Shown here piece after piece: positions 1 to 5,622 of a stretch of 10,625 bases of DNA (position 1 is the stretch's first letter; every line of letters begins with the position of its first letter). The DNA comes from Actinomycetales bacterium (GTDB taxonomy: Bacteria; Actinomycetota; Actinomycetes; Actinomycetales; Cellulomonadaceae), in assembly GCA_012514545.1 (NCBI GenBank), contig JAAZAC010000098.1, positions 1 to 10,625 on the forward strand. The letters are read 5' to 3'. The notes beneath the pieces were generated by a model. That model searched no databases. It saw nothing but the letters and a program-made list of their open reading frames with translations, and was not told where the DNA came from. The position numbers were made by a program, and so were the translations under genes.

Positions 1-110
1 GGCAGCTCGGGGTCGTGGTAGAGCCGGGCTTCGCTGACGTACGCGGCCCGCTGGAGCGTGAGGACCTCGCCCGCCCGCGCGGCGTCGAGGCGCCGGATCT
101 GCACGGTCAC
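1..110 (-). CDS. GNAT family N-acetyltransferase, N-terminal fragment (runs off the window)
   Basis: Only the first 36 codons are visible; the gene continues past position 1. The translation begins VTVQIRRLDAARAGEV and continues LTLQRAAYVSEARLYHDPEL. This matches the first beta strand and the first helix (with the 'LxLQRAAYxxEAxxY' pattern) of a common group of small GNAT acetyltransferases, which transfer acetyl from acetyl-CoA to an amine. The acetyl-CoA-binding motif would lie outside the window, so the substrate cannot be inferred. I chose the GTG at 108-110 as start; a second in-frame GTG lies two codons later (102-104), and neither has a strong Shine-Dalgarno sequence. It is in the same direction as the VOC gene but 218 bp downstream of it, beyond a large palindrome, so it is probably transcribed separately. 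Confidence 0.7.
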   Translation of the reverse strand, partial: MTVQIRRLDAARAGEVLTLQRAAYVSEARLYHDPEL

Positions 111-193
111 GTGATCATCGTGGCACCGCCGCCCGCGCGGCCGCCCGGGGTTTTCCCGCGCTCCCCACCCCGTGCTCCCGCACCACGTGCGCC

Positions 194-267
194 CGCAGAG
201 TGGAACGAAACGTGGCCCTGGGGCGCAGAGTGGAACGAGATGCCGGCATCTCGTTCCACTCTGCGCC
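194..267. repeat. Intergenic repeat: perfect 46-bp palindrome plus one direct half-unit
   Basis: The arms 222-244 and 245-267 are perfect reverse complements with no loop. The core unit CGCAGAGTGGAACGA occurs at 224-238, inverted at 251-265, and once more as a direct copy at 194-208, exactly 30 bases upstream. The unit is less GC-rich than its surroundings. As RNA it would form a very stable hairpin 61 bp downstream of the VOC stop codon, but no U tract follows on the minus strand. It could be a REP/BIME-like dispersed element, a terminator or processing hairpin, or a protein-binding site. The sequence alone shows the symmetry; the role is inference. Confidence 0.85.
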
Positions 268-294
268 GGGGGTGGCGCGTGGGGCGGGGGTCGC

Positions 295-312
295 GGGTGG
301 GGCGGGGTGGGG
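295..312 (+). other. Potential G-quadruplex tract
   Basis: The plus strand reads GGGTGGGGCGGGGTGGGG: four runs of at least three G separated by single bases, the most favourable loop lengths for an intramolecular G-quadruplex. Further runs sit at 268-272, 281-284 and 286-290. The tract begins 16 bases past the VOC stop codon, and because that gene is on the minus strand the G-rich strand is its template. Folding in vivo is not shown; the region is simply G-rich in a GC-rich genome. Confidence 0.5.
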
Positions 313-328
313 CGGTGTTGTCGCTGGG

Positions 329-1261
329 TCAGGCCGCCGGGGCGTGCTGCAGGACGACCCGGTTGCGCCACGGGTCGGCCATCGCCAGGCTGCGGCCGTC
401 GTCGGCCAGGACGACGCCCCGCGCCCGCAGGCGCTCCGCGGCGGCGTCGAGCTCGTCGCGGGTGGGCACGGTGATCGTGACCTCGCCCAGGCCGAGGGTC
501 GACGCGCGCGGCCCGGCCCCGCGGCTGTTCCACACGTTGACCGCGAGGTGGTGGTGGTAGCCGCCCGCGCTGACGAACAGCGCGCCCGGCGCCTCCATCG
601 TCACGGCGAAGCCCAGGGCGTCCGCGTAGAACTCGCGCGCGAGGGGGATGTCGCCCACCTGCAGGTGCACGTGCCCGACCTGCGCGCCGGCGTCGTGCAG
701 CCCGGCGAGGGCCGCCTCGGTGAGGTGCCCCTCGAGGAAGGACCGCGGGTCGAGGTGCAGGGTGTCCATCTGCACCTGCCCGCCGACGACGCGCCACGTC
801 TCGCGCGGCCGGTCGACGTAGAGCTCGATGCCGTTGCCCTCGGGGTCGGTGAAGTAGAACGCCTGGCTGACCAGGTGGTCCGCGCTCCCGACGAACCGTG
901 ACAGCGGGTGCCGGGCCGCGCTCAGCACGGCCGCGGCGAGGCTCGCCTCGTCCTCGAAGAGGATCGCGGTGTGGAAGAGGCCGGCCTGGTTCCGCCCCGG
1001 CGTCGGCAGCCCGGGCGTGTGCCGGAGCACGACGACGGGGGTCCGGCGTCGCCCCAGCACGACGATCCCGTCGCCCTCGGCGAGGGTGACGAGCCCGACG
1101 GCGTCCCGGTAGTAGGCGGCCATGCCCGTCAGGTCGCCGACGTGGAGCGTGACGGCGTCCATCGCGGTGGCGTCGGGCAGCAGGTCGTCCCGGCGGGCGG
1201 CCGGGCCCGCGCCCGCCGCCCGGAGGGCCCCGGCGGCGGTCGCGGCGCGGAGGTCGGTCAT
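329..1261 (-). CDS. Two-module VOC (glyoxalase/extradiol dioxygenase-like) protein, CatE-type
   Basis: 310 residues. Two vicinal-oxygen-chelate modules are visible, about residues 35-150 and 195-305. Motifs shared with the CatE/catechol-2,3-dioxygenase-like family are LFHTAILFEDEASLA (95-109), the SADHLVSQAFYFTDPEGNGI stretch (126-145), and SAGGYHHHLAVNVW (231-244). Module 1 has a full candidate metal triad, H40, H97 and E146. In module 2, H199 and H236-H238 are present, but the usual third-ligand glutamate position is V303. A metal-dependent dioxygenase or glyoxalase-type reaction is therefore likely, substrate unknown. The ATG at 1261 follows a GGGAG Shine-Dalgarno; a later ATG (1162) would skip an Ala-rich 33-residue leader but lacks one. 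It lies 16 bp behind the reductase-like gene, evidently as its operon partner under the same MarR-type promoter. Confidence 0.85.
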   Translation of the reverse strand: MTDLRAATAAGALRAAGAGPAARRDDLLPDATAMDAVTLHVGDLTGMAAYYRDAVGLVTLAEGDGIVVLGRRRTPVVVLRHTPGLPTPGRNQAGLFHTAILFEDEASLAAAVLSAARHPLSRFVGSADHLVSQAFYFTDPEGNGIELYVDRPRETWRVVGGQVQMDTLHLDPRSFLEGHLTEAALAGLHDAGAQVGHVHLQVGDIPLAREFYADALGFAVTMEAPGALFVSAGGYHHHLAVNVWNSRGAGPRASTLGLGEVTITVPTRDELDAAAERLRARGVVLADDGRSLAMADPWRNRVVLQHAPAA

Positions 1262-1277
1262 GCGGTGCTCCCGGGTC

Positions 1278-1859
1278 TCAGGCGACGACGGCGAAGCCGC
1301 CGGTCCACGACACCTTCTGGCCGGCGGCCAGGGTGATCTGGAGGAAGCCGAGCGCCTCGAGCTCGCGCGCGCGGCGCAGGGAGCCGGCGTCGATGGCGCG
1401 GAGGCCGCCGGCCTCGATCACGCCGGCGAGGGTCGCCTTGGCGTCGGCGTCGTCGCCCGCGATGAGCACGGTCGTGGTGGGGCCGCCCTCGCCGACGGTG
1501 CCCTGCGCGAGCGTGGCGCCGAAGGTCGTGTTGAACGCCTTGAGCACGCGGGACTGCGGCAGCTGCGCGGCGATCTCCGCGGCGGCGGACGAGTCGGCCG
1601 GCACGGTGAGCGAGTCGAACGTCTCGAAGTTCAGCGGGTTCGTGATGTCGACGACGATCTTGCCGGCGAGGTGCTCGCGGTGGGCGGCCAGCACGTCGGC
1701 CACGGCGGGGTAGGGCACGGCGAGCACGACGACGTCGCCGGCCAGGGGCTTGCCGGCGTCCTCGCGGCCGACCAGCTCGGCGGTGTTGCCGCCGGCGGTG
1801 ACGACCTTGGCAATGGCCTGACCCATGGTGCCCTTGCCGATGATGCTGACGGTGGTCAT
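1278..1859 (-). CDS. NADPH-dependent F420 reductase-like NAD(P)-binding protein
   Basis: 193 residues, the usual size for this family (F420_oxidored type). A Rossmann nucleotide-binding motif SIIGKGTMG opens the protein (5-13), R32 sits at the end of the second strand where NADPH 2'-phosphate is usually met, and the family blocks DITNPLNF (71-78) and KAFNTTFGATL (107-117) are present, as is the C-terminal block RARELEALGFLQI (163-175). Archaeal and actinobacterial relatives move hydride between NADPH and coenzyme F420, but many bacterial members of this size have no proven F420 role, so the reaction is inferred. The start at 1859 has GGAGGGA just upstream; an in-frame ATG at 1907 lies inside the operator and after the promoter -10, so it is rejected. 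First gene of a unit with the VOC protein, divergent from marR. Confidence 0.85.
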   Translation of the reverse strand: MTTVSIIGKGTMGQAIAKVVTAGGNTAELVGREDAGKPLAGDVVVLAVPYPAVADVLAAHREHLAGKIVVDITNPLNFETFDSLTVPADSSAAAEIAAQLPQSRVLKAFNTTFGATLAQGTVGEGGPTTTVLIAGDDADAKATLAGVIEAGGLRAIDAGSLRRARELEALGFLQITLAAGQKVSWTGGFAVVA

Positions 1860-1893
1860 GCGTGGTCCCTCCGTGGGGTGGCGTCGATCGGAT

Positions 1894-1909
1894 AGTTGAA
1901 ACGACAACT
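1894..1909. promoter_or_regulatory. Inverted repeat 1, candidate MarR operator
   Basis: AGTTG at 1894-1898 and CAACT at 1905-1909 flank a 6-base spacer. The site lies just downstream of the reductase-like gene's -10 box, covering the expected transcription start. It has the same 5-6-5 geometry as the second inverted repeat 34 bp away (centre to centre). Binding would block transcription initiation. Assignment to the adjacent MarR protein is inference from position and from the usual half-site style of MarR operators. Confidence 0.65.
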
Positions 1910-1912
1910 GTG

Positions 1913-1941
1913 ACCCTAGGCCTATTTACTTGTAGTGTCAA
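1913..1941 (-). promoter_or_regulatory. Promoter of the reductase-like/VOC operon
   Basis: On the minus strand TTGACA (complement of 1936-1941) is followed after exactly 17 bases by TAGGGT (complement of 1913-1918). This is a near-consensus primary-sigma promoter and the best one in the window. The -35 box lies within inverted repeat 2, and inverted repeat 1 covers the expected start site near 1906, so both repeats are placed to repress it. Confidence 0.75.
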
Positions 1942-1946
1942 GTAAA
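1925..1946. promoter_or_regulatory. Inverted repeat 2, candidate MarR operator
   Basis: TTTACTTG (1925-1932) and CAAGTAAA (1939-1946) are perfect 8-base arms around a 6-base spacer; the inner halves ACTTG/CAAGT resemble AGTTG/CAACT of repeat 1. The A/T content is strikingly higher than in the rest of the window. The site overlaps the -35 box of the reductase-like promoter and ends 3 bases before the likely -10 of marR, so one bound dimer could control both directions. Autoregulation by the neighbouring MarR protein is the expected reading. Confidence 0.75.
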
Positions 1947-1949
1947 TGC

Positions 1950-1955
1950 TAGGAT
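1950..1955 (+). promoter_or_regulatory. Candidate -10 box of marR, possibly giving a leaderless mRNA
   Basis: TAGGAT ends 6 bases before the marR ATG (1962), the spacing at which actinobacterial leaderless transcripts start on the A of ATG. No good -35 box lies 16-18 bases upstream. The same bases include AGGA at 1951-1954, which could instead act as a Shine-Dalgarno (7-base spacing) if transcription starts further upstream, so the two readings compete. Confidence 0.45.
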
Positions 1956-1961
1956 CGGTCC

Positions 1962-2465
1962 ATGCGCACCCGATGGCTCGACGACGCCGAGCTCGACGCG
2001 TGGGTCCGGTTCATCGCCGTGGTCGAGCTGCTCCCCGGGGTTCTCGACACCCAGCTTCGCCGTGACTCCGACCTCACGCACTTCGAGTACTACGTGCTCG
2101 CGATGCTCTCCGAGGCACCCGACCGCACCCTGCGGATGACGCACCTCGCCGCCCGCACCAACGCCACGCTCGCGCGGCTCTCGCACGTCGTCAGCCGGCT
2201 CGAGGCGCGCGGCCTCGTGCGCCGCACCCCCTGCCCCGAGGACGGCCGGGCCACCAACGCGAGCCTCACCGAGGACGGGTGGGCCGCCGTCGTCGCCGCC
2301 GCGCCCGGGCACGTGGAGACCGTCCGGTCGCACGTGTTCGACGCGCTGCGCCCGGAGCAGGTCGACCAGCTCCGCGAGATCGCCACGGCCCTGCTCACGA
2401 AGCTCGACCCCGAGGGCCGGATGACGACGCCGTACCGCCGCCCGCGGGCCGGCGCCGCGCGGTAG
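1962..2465 (+). CDS. MarR family winged helix-turn-helix transcriptional regulator
   Basis: 167 residues, typical for MarR. After an N-terminal dimerisation helix (8-32) and a helix ending in DLTHFEYYVLAMLSEAP (37-53), the winged HTH is seen: LRMTHLAARTNATLARLSHVV (57-77, helix-turn-helix), SRLEARGLVRR (78-88), then a wing with the D94-R96 pair (CPEDGR, 91-96) ending in ASLTEDGWAAV (100-110). C-terminal helices (115-148) complete the dimer interface. Such proteins usually repress a divergent operon and themselves, and are released by phenolic or oxidant ligands. Here the divergent partner is the reductase-like/VOC pair, and the shared intergenic region has two operator-like repeats. A single cysteine, C91, lies in the wing and might sense thiol-reactive compounds; this is speculative. 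Confidence 0.9.
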   Translation: MRTRWLDDAELDAWVRFIAVVELLPGVLDTQLRRDSDLTHFEYYVLAMLSEAPDRTLRMTHLAARTNATLARLSHVVSRLEARGLVRRTPCPEDGRATNASLTEDGWAAVVAAAPGHVETVRSHVFDALRPEQVDQLREIATALLTKLDPEGRMTTPYRRPRAGAAR

Positions 2466-2473
2466 CGGTCGCG

Positions 2474-3022
2474 TCAGCCGCCGACGCCGACGGAGTTGTC
2501 GGGAGCGCCGTCGCCGGGCGTTAGGTCGCCGCGCTCGACGGGGCCCTCGGGCGCCCGCACGTCTGCGAACAGGCGCGCGAGGTCGTCCGGGCTCGGCACG
2601 CGCACCGTCTCCGCGACCGCCCGCAGCGTGTCCGCGTCGACGCCCTCGCCCGCCAGGACCACCTGGGCGGCGCCGTCGACCGGGACGGTGCAGCGCAGCT
2701 CGACCGCGTCGGCGAGCTCGGCGCACGGCGGCAGGCCCGGCTCGGGCACGCGCGACGTGAGGAGCGTGACGAGCTGGAGCCCGTCGCCGCGCGGCCGCGT
2801 CCAGATCGCCGACATGCCCTCGTCCGCGTACGGGCCCACGGAGCCGACGGCGAGCGAGAACCCGTCGACGTCGGCGACGTAGACGAGGTCGGCCGCGATC
2901 CCGACGGGCTCCGAGCGCCGCGCGATCTCGTCGGGCGAGGCGGGGGTGCCGCTCGCGCACGCGCCGAGCTCGGCGAGGACGAGCAGGGCGAGGAGCGCGG
3001 CGGCGGCGCGGCGTGCGGTCAT
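2474..3022 (-). CDS. Putative lipoprotein of unknown function
   Basis: 182 residues. It starts with a lipoprotein signal: MTARR, a hydrophobic stretch to about residue 19, and a lipobox LGAC with the lipidated cysteine at C22. The mature part is acidic and small, with GIAADLVYVADVDGFSLAVG (41-60), two cysteines (C100 and C110) that could form a disulfide outside the cell, and a flexible Gly/Asp-rich tail (about 165-182). I do not recognise the family. The gene ends 8 bp from the end of marR, tail to tail, with no terminator between them. Its own promoter is unclear: a TACGGT box (complement of 3031-3036) lies 8 bases before the ATG, which would fit a leaderless transcript, and there is no clear Shine-Dalgarno. 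Confidence 0.75.
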   Translation of the reverse strand: MTARRAAAALLALLVLAELGACASGTPASPDEIARRSEPVGIAADLVYVADVDGFSLAVGSVGPYADEGMSAIWTRPRGDGLQLVTLLTSRVPEPGLPPCAELADAVELRCTVPVDGAAQVVLAGEGVDADTLRAVAETVRVPSPDDLARLFADVRAPEGPVERGDLTPGDGAPDNSVGVGG

Positions 3023-3122
3023 GGGTCCACACCGTAGGTGCGCCAGGCCGTGCCCACCCGGCGTTTCACGAGGCCGCCACGAACCCGTGACGGAACCGGG
3101 ACGTCAGCCCGCAGTCCCCGCC

Positions 3123-3195
3123 GCGAGGTCGATAGTCCACGCCGAGGTCGATAGGTCGGGCCTATCGACCTCGGCGTCCGCTATCGACCTCGGCG
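3123..3195. repeat. Intergenic repeat of four 12-16-base units in nested inverted orientation
   Basis: The unit CGCCGAGGTCGATAGG and its reverse complement occur four times. A partial forward copy is at 3124-3135, a full forward copy at 3140-3155, and reverse copies at 3161-3176 and 3181-3195. The inner pair makes a 17-bp stem (3139-3155 with 3161-3177) around the loop TCGGG. The outer pair (3124-3135 with 3181-3192) can enclose it, giving a nested hairpin. It lies 33 bp behind the M20 gene's stop, so it may serve as its transcript end, but the copy number and layout look like a dispersed REP/BIME-like element. The unit differs from the one at 194-267. Confidence 0.85.
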
Positions 3196-3227
3196 AAAGG
3201 GAGGCGCGCCGCGGTCAGCCGCTGCGG

Positions 3228-4436
3228 TCAGCCCTGGGCGAGCCGGTCCAGCGCGAGCGCCGCGAGCAGCGCCGCGCCCTGGGGCAGCGCCTCGTCCGCG
3301 AACCGCGCCTGCGCCGAGTGGTTGTACGGCGCGCCGGCGGGCTCGACGTCCAGCGGCGTCGCGCCGAGCGACACGTACGCGCCGGGGACCTCCTCGAGCA
3401 CGTAGGAGAAGTCCTCCGAGCCCGTGATCCGCTGCGGGGCGTCCATCCAGGCCAGCCCCAGCTCTTCGGTGACGCGCGCCGCGCGGGCGGTCTCGCCGTC
3501 GTCGTTGACGAGCACCGGGTAGCCGCGCACGTAGTCGGCCGTCGCGGTCATGCCGTGCGCGGCCGCGATGTGCTCGACCGCCCGCACGAGGAGGTCGGGC
3601 ACGGCGGCCCACGCCTCGCGGGAGAACGTGCGCACCGTCGCGGCGAGCTCGGCCGTCGCCGGGATGACGTTGTCGATGGTGCCGGCGGCGATCTTCCCGA
3701 CGGTCACCACGACCGGGTCCTGCGCGTCCCACTGCCGCGTCACGACGTTCTGCAGCGCGAGCACGATCTCCGCCGCGACCGGCACCGGGTCCGCCGCGAG
3801 GTGCGGCATGGAGCCGTGGCCGCCGCGACCGTGCACGGTGACGAAGAGCTGGTCGGACGCCGCGTAGTACGTGCCCGCCCGGCCCGTGACGACGCCGACC
3901 GGCACCTCGGCCGAGACCACGTGCAGCCCGTAGGCGGCGACCACGCGCTCGCCCGCGGCGTCGAGCACGCCCTCCTCGATCATGTGCCGCGCGCCGTGGT
4001 AGCCCTCCTCGCCCGGCTGGAACATGAGCACCACCGAGCCGGCCATGTCCGCACGCCGCTCGGCGAGCAGCCGCGCCGCGCCGATCAGCCCCGCGACGTG
4101 CAGGTCGTGCCCGCACGCGTGCATGACGCCGGGCCGCTCGCTCGTGAACGGCTCGCCCGACTCCTCGGTCACCGGCAGGGCGTCCATGTCCCCGCGCAGC
4201 AGCACCGCCGGCCCGGGTCGCGCCCCGCGGATCACGGCGGTCACCGAGCTCAGGCCCCGCCCGGTCGTCACCTCCAGGCCGAGCGGCTCGAGCGCGGCGA
4301 GGACCAGCGCCTGCGTGTCCGGCAGGTCGAGCCCGATCTCCGGGACGCGGTGCAGGTCGTGGCGCAGGCGGGCCAGCTCGGGCGCGAGGGCGGCGGCGGA
4401 GCGGAGCAGGTCGGCGGGCGGGGTCGGCGTCGGCAT
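3228..4436 (-). CDS. M20 family metallopeptidase/amidohydrolase (AmiA/HipO type)
   Basis: 402 residues, full length for M20D amidohydrolases, which hydrolyse N-acyl or other amide bonds of amino acids (hippurate, N-acetyl amino acids, indole-acetyl conjugates) with a two-metal centre in the cytoplasm. Seen in order: LHRVPEIGLDLPDT (28-41), RGDMDALPV (81-89), HACGHDLH (106-113, metal ligands C108 and H110), QPGEEG (140-145, catalytic and metal-binding E143/E144), LH at 171-172 (ligand H172), a dimerisation domain about 185-300, GSEDFSY (339-345) and YNHSAQAR (371-378, ligand H373). The ATG at 4436 follows GGAAGGAT. It stands alone, divergent from the guanine deaminase gene; a role in amino-acid or nitrogen salvage is a reasonable inference. 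The exact substrate cannot be told. Confidence 0.92.
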   Translation of the reverse strand: MPTPTPPADLLRSAAALAPELARLRHDLHRVPEIGLDLPDTQALVLAALEPLGLEVTTGRGLSSVTAVIRGARPGPAVLLRGDMDALPVTEESGEPFTSERPGVMHACGHDLHVAGLIGAARLLAERRADMAGSVVLMFQPGEEGYHGARHMIEEGVLDAAGERVVAAYGLHVVSAEVPVGVVTGRAGTYYAASDQLFVTVHGRGGHGSMPHLAADPVPVAAEIVLALQNVVTRQWDAQDPVVVTVGKIAAGTIDNVIPATAELAATVRTFSREAWAAVPDLLVRAVEHIAAAHGMTATADYVRGYPVLVNDDGETARAARVTEELGLAWMDAPQRITGSEDFSYVLEEVPGAYVSLGATPLDVEPAGAPYNHSAQARFADEALPQGAALLAALALDRLAQG

Positions 4437-4461
4437 GGGCCCATCCTTCCCCCTCCGCGCG

Positions 4462-4497
4462 GCCGCGCCGTCGCGGCGCCCCGCCCGACGGCGCGGC
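4462..4497. repeat. Inverted repeat in the divergent M20/guaD intergenic region
   Basis: GCCGCGCCGTCG (4462-4473) and CGACGGCGCGGC (4486-4497) are perfect 12-base complements around a 12-base spacer. A regulator site between two divergent genes is possible, but such GC-only repeats arise easily in this composition, so the assignment is weak. I found no clear promoter in 4437-4565. Confidence 0.35.
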
Positions 4498-4565
4498 GGC
4501 CCTCACCCACCGACGCCGCCGGTGGCCGTTTGCGGGCCCCGCGCGACCGGACGCAGGGTGGGGAG

Positions 4566-5060
4566 ATGCCCCCGACCCCGGCCGCCACGTCCGCCGACGA
4601 CGAGCGCTGGCTCGCCCGCGCCGTCGCCCTCGCGCTCGCGAACGTCGCCGACGGCGGCGGGCCCTTCGGCGCCGTCGTCGTGCGCGACGGCGCGGAGGTC
4701 GCCACGGGCACCAACCGCGTCACGCGCGACCTCGACCCGACGGCGCACGCCGAGGTCGTCGCGATCCGCGGCGCGTGCCGCGCGCTCGGGACGTTCTCGC
4801 TCGCGGGCTGCACCGTGTACTCCTCGTGCGAGCCGTGCCCGCTGTGCCTGGCCGCGACGCTCTGGTCTCGCGCCGACCGCCTCGTCTACGCCGCCGACCG
4901 GCACGACGCCGCCCGGGCCGGCTTCGACGACCGGCGCTTCCACGAGCTGCTCGGCACGGACCCGGCCACCTGGCCGACGCCGGTCCACCGCCACGAGATC
5001 CCGGGCGCCACCGCGCCGATGGACGCCTGGCTCGCCCGCACCGACCGCGTCGAGTACTGA
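4566..5060 (+). CDS. guaD: Guanine deaminase (cytidine deaminase-fold, GuaD type)
   Basis: 164 residues, close to the 156 of Bacillus subtilis GuaD. It converts guanine to xanthine and ammonia in purine salvage or nitrogen scavenging. The zinc site is complete: HAE at 61-63 (ligand H61, proton shuttle E63) and SSCEPCPLC at 86-94 (ligands C91 and C94). The features that separate bacterial guanine deaminases from tRNA adenosine or cytidine deaminases are present: GGGPFGAVVV (30-39), the AADRHDAARAGFDD stretch (109-122) and a C-terminal ...EY ending (Y164), where the last Tyr of the family closes the partner's active site in a domain-swapped dimer. The ATG at 4566 is preceded by AGGGTGGGGAG. Other nucleoside deaminase substrates are possible but less likely. 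Confidence 0.85.
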   Translation: MPPTPAATSADDERWLARAVALALANVADGGGPFGAVVVRDGAEVATGTNRVTRDLDPTAHAEVVAIRGACRALGTFSLAGCTVYSSCEPCPLCLAATLWSRADRLVYAADRHDAARAGFDDRRFHELLGTDPATWPTPVHRHEIPGATAPMDAWLARTDRVEY

Positions 5061-5079
5061 CGCGGCCCCGGCGAGCGTC

Positions 5080-5622
5080 CTACGCGCCGTCCGCCGCCAG
5101 CCGGGCCTGCAGCTCGCGGACGGCGGCCCCGACCTCGCCGGTCGCCAGCAGCCCGCGCCCGAGCGGCCCCGCGGCGTCGGTGCCCACGGCCGGCAGCTCG
5201 CGGAGCGCGGCCCGGACCTCCGGCGTCGCCAGGCCGAGCTGCCGCCGCATCTCCTCCTCCGCGGCCTCCGGCCGGTCCGGACGGGCGAGCCGCGCCGCGA
5301 CCACCGCGTACGCGGCCGCGCCCAGCGCGTGCGCCCCCATGTGGCAGACGGCGGCCGCCTGCCCGGCGGCGCGCGCGGCGGCCATCGCCGCGCGGTCGGC
5401 CACCTCCCCGGCGCCGACGCCGTCCGCGAACCGCCGCCTGATCGCCTCCGCCGTCCCCAGCTCGCCCCGCGCGAACGCACGGGCGCGCGCGACGAGCGCG
5501 CGGGGGCGTCCGTCGTCGGGCGCGGCGGCCTCGAACACGGGCAGGACGCGTTCGGCGCACTCCGCCGCCCACGCGGCGAGCAGCCGCCGCTTCGCCTCCG
5601 GGAGCGCCTGCGGGGACCCCAT
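5080..5622 (-). CDS. Imm5-like putative immunity protein
   Basis: 180 residues, mostly alpha-helical and alanine-rich. The pattern KRRLLAAWAAECAERVLPVFE (11-31), PDDGRPRALVARARAFARGEL (35-55) and the conserved ARAAGQAAAVCHMGAHALGAAAYAV block (83-107, with H94 and H98) matches proteins annotated as putative immunity proteins with an Imm5-like domain. That label comes from genome-context studies of polymorphic toxin systems; no biochemical role is assured. It is the last gene of the transporter operon: the ATPase stop TGA and this ATG share one base (5622), so translation is probably coupled. No toxin gene is visible nearby, which makes an immunity role doubtful here. It ends 19 bp from guaD, tail to tail. 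Confidence 0.7.
   Translation of the reverse strand: MGSPQALPEAKRRLLAAWAAECAERVLPVFEAAAPDDGRPRALVARARAFARGELGTAEAIRRRFADGVGAGEVADRAAMAAARAAGQAAAVCHMGAHALGAAAYAVVAARLARPDRPEAAEEEMRRQLGLATPEVRAALRELPAVGTDAAGPLGRGLLATGEVGAAVRELQARLAADGA

Larger units (their letters stand above)
111..328. other. Intergenic region with palindrome and G-rich tract
   Basis: No gene is supported here. The stretch separates the stop codon of the VOC gene from the start of the GNAT gene, both on the minus strand. It holds a perfect 46-base palindrome with an extra direct half-copy (194-267) and a G-rich tract (268-315) with closely spaced G runs. I saw no convincing promoter for the GNAT gene. Confidence 0.7.

Noticed and set aside
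222..267. The palindrome as a CRISPR repeat or phage attachment site
   Set aside because: There are no regularly spaced repeats with distinct spacers, no cas gene, and no integrase or tRNA gene nearby.
1122..1895. A 257-codon plus-strand open frame opposite the reductase-like gene
   Set aside because: Gly/Ala/Asp-rich antisense shadow with no family resemblance; the minus-strand protein explains the region fully, including its promoter and ribosome binding site.
4507..4525. A 6-bp hairpin (CCACCG/CGGTGG) upstream of the guanine deaminase gene as a regulatory stem
   Set aside because: Too short and too easily formed by chance at this base composition to support a call.
5061..5079. A shared terminator between the converging guanine deaminase and immunity-like genes
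   Set aside because: The 19-bp gap contains no stem of useful length.
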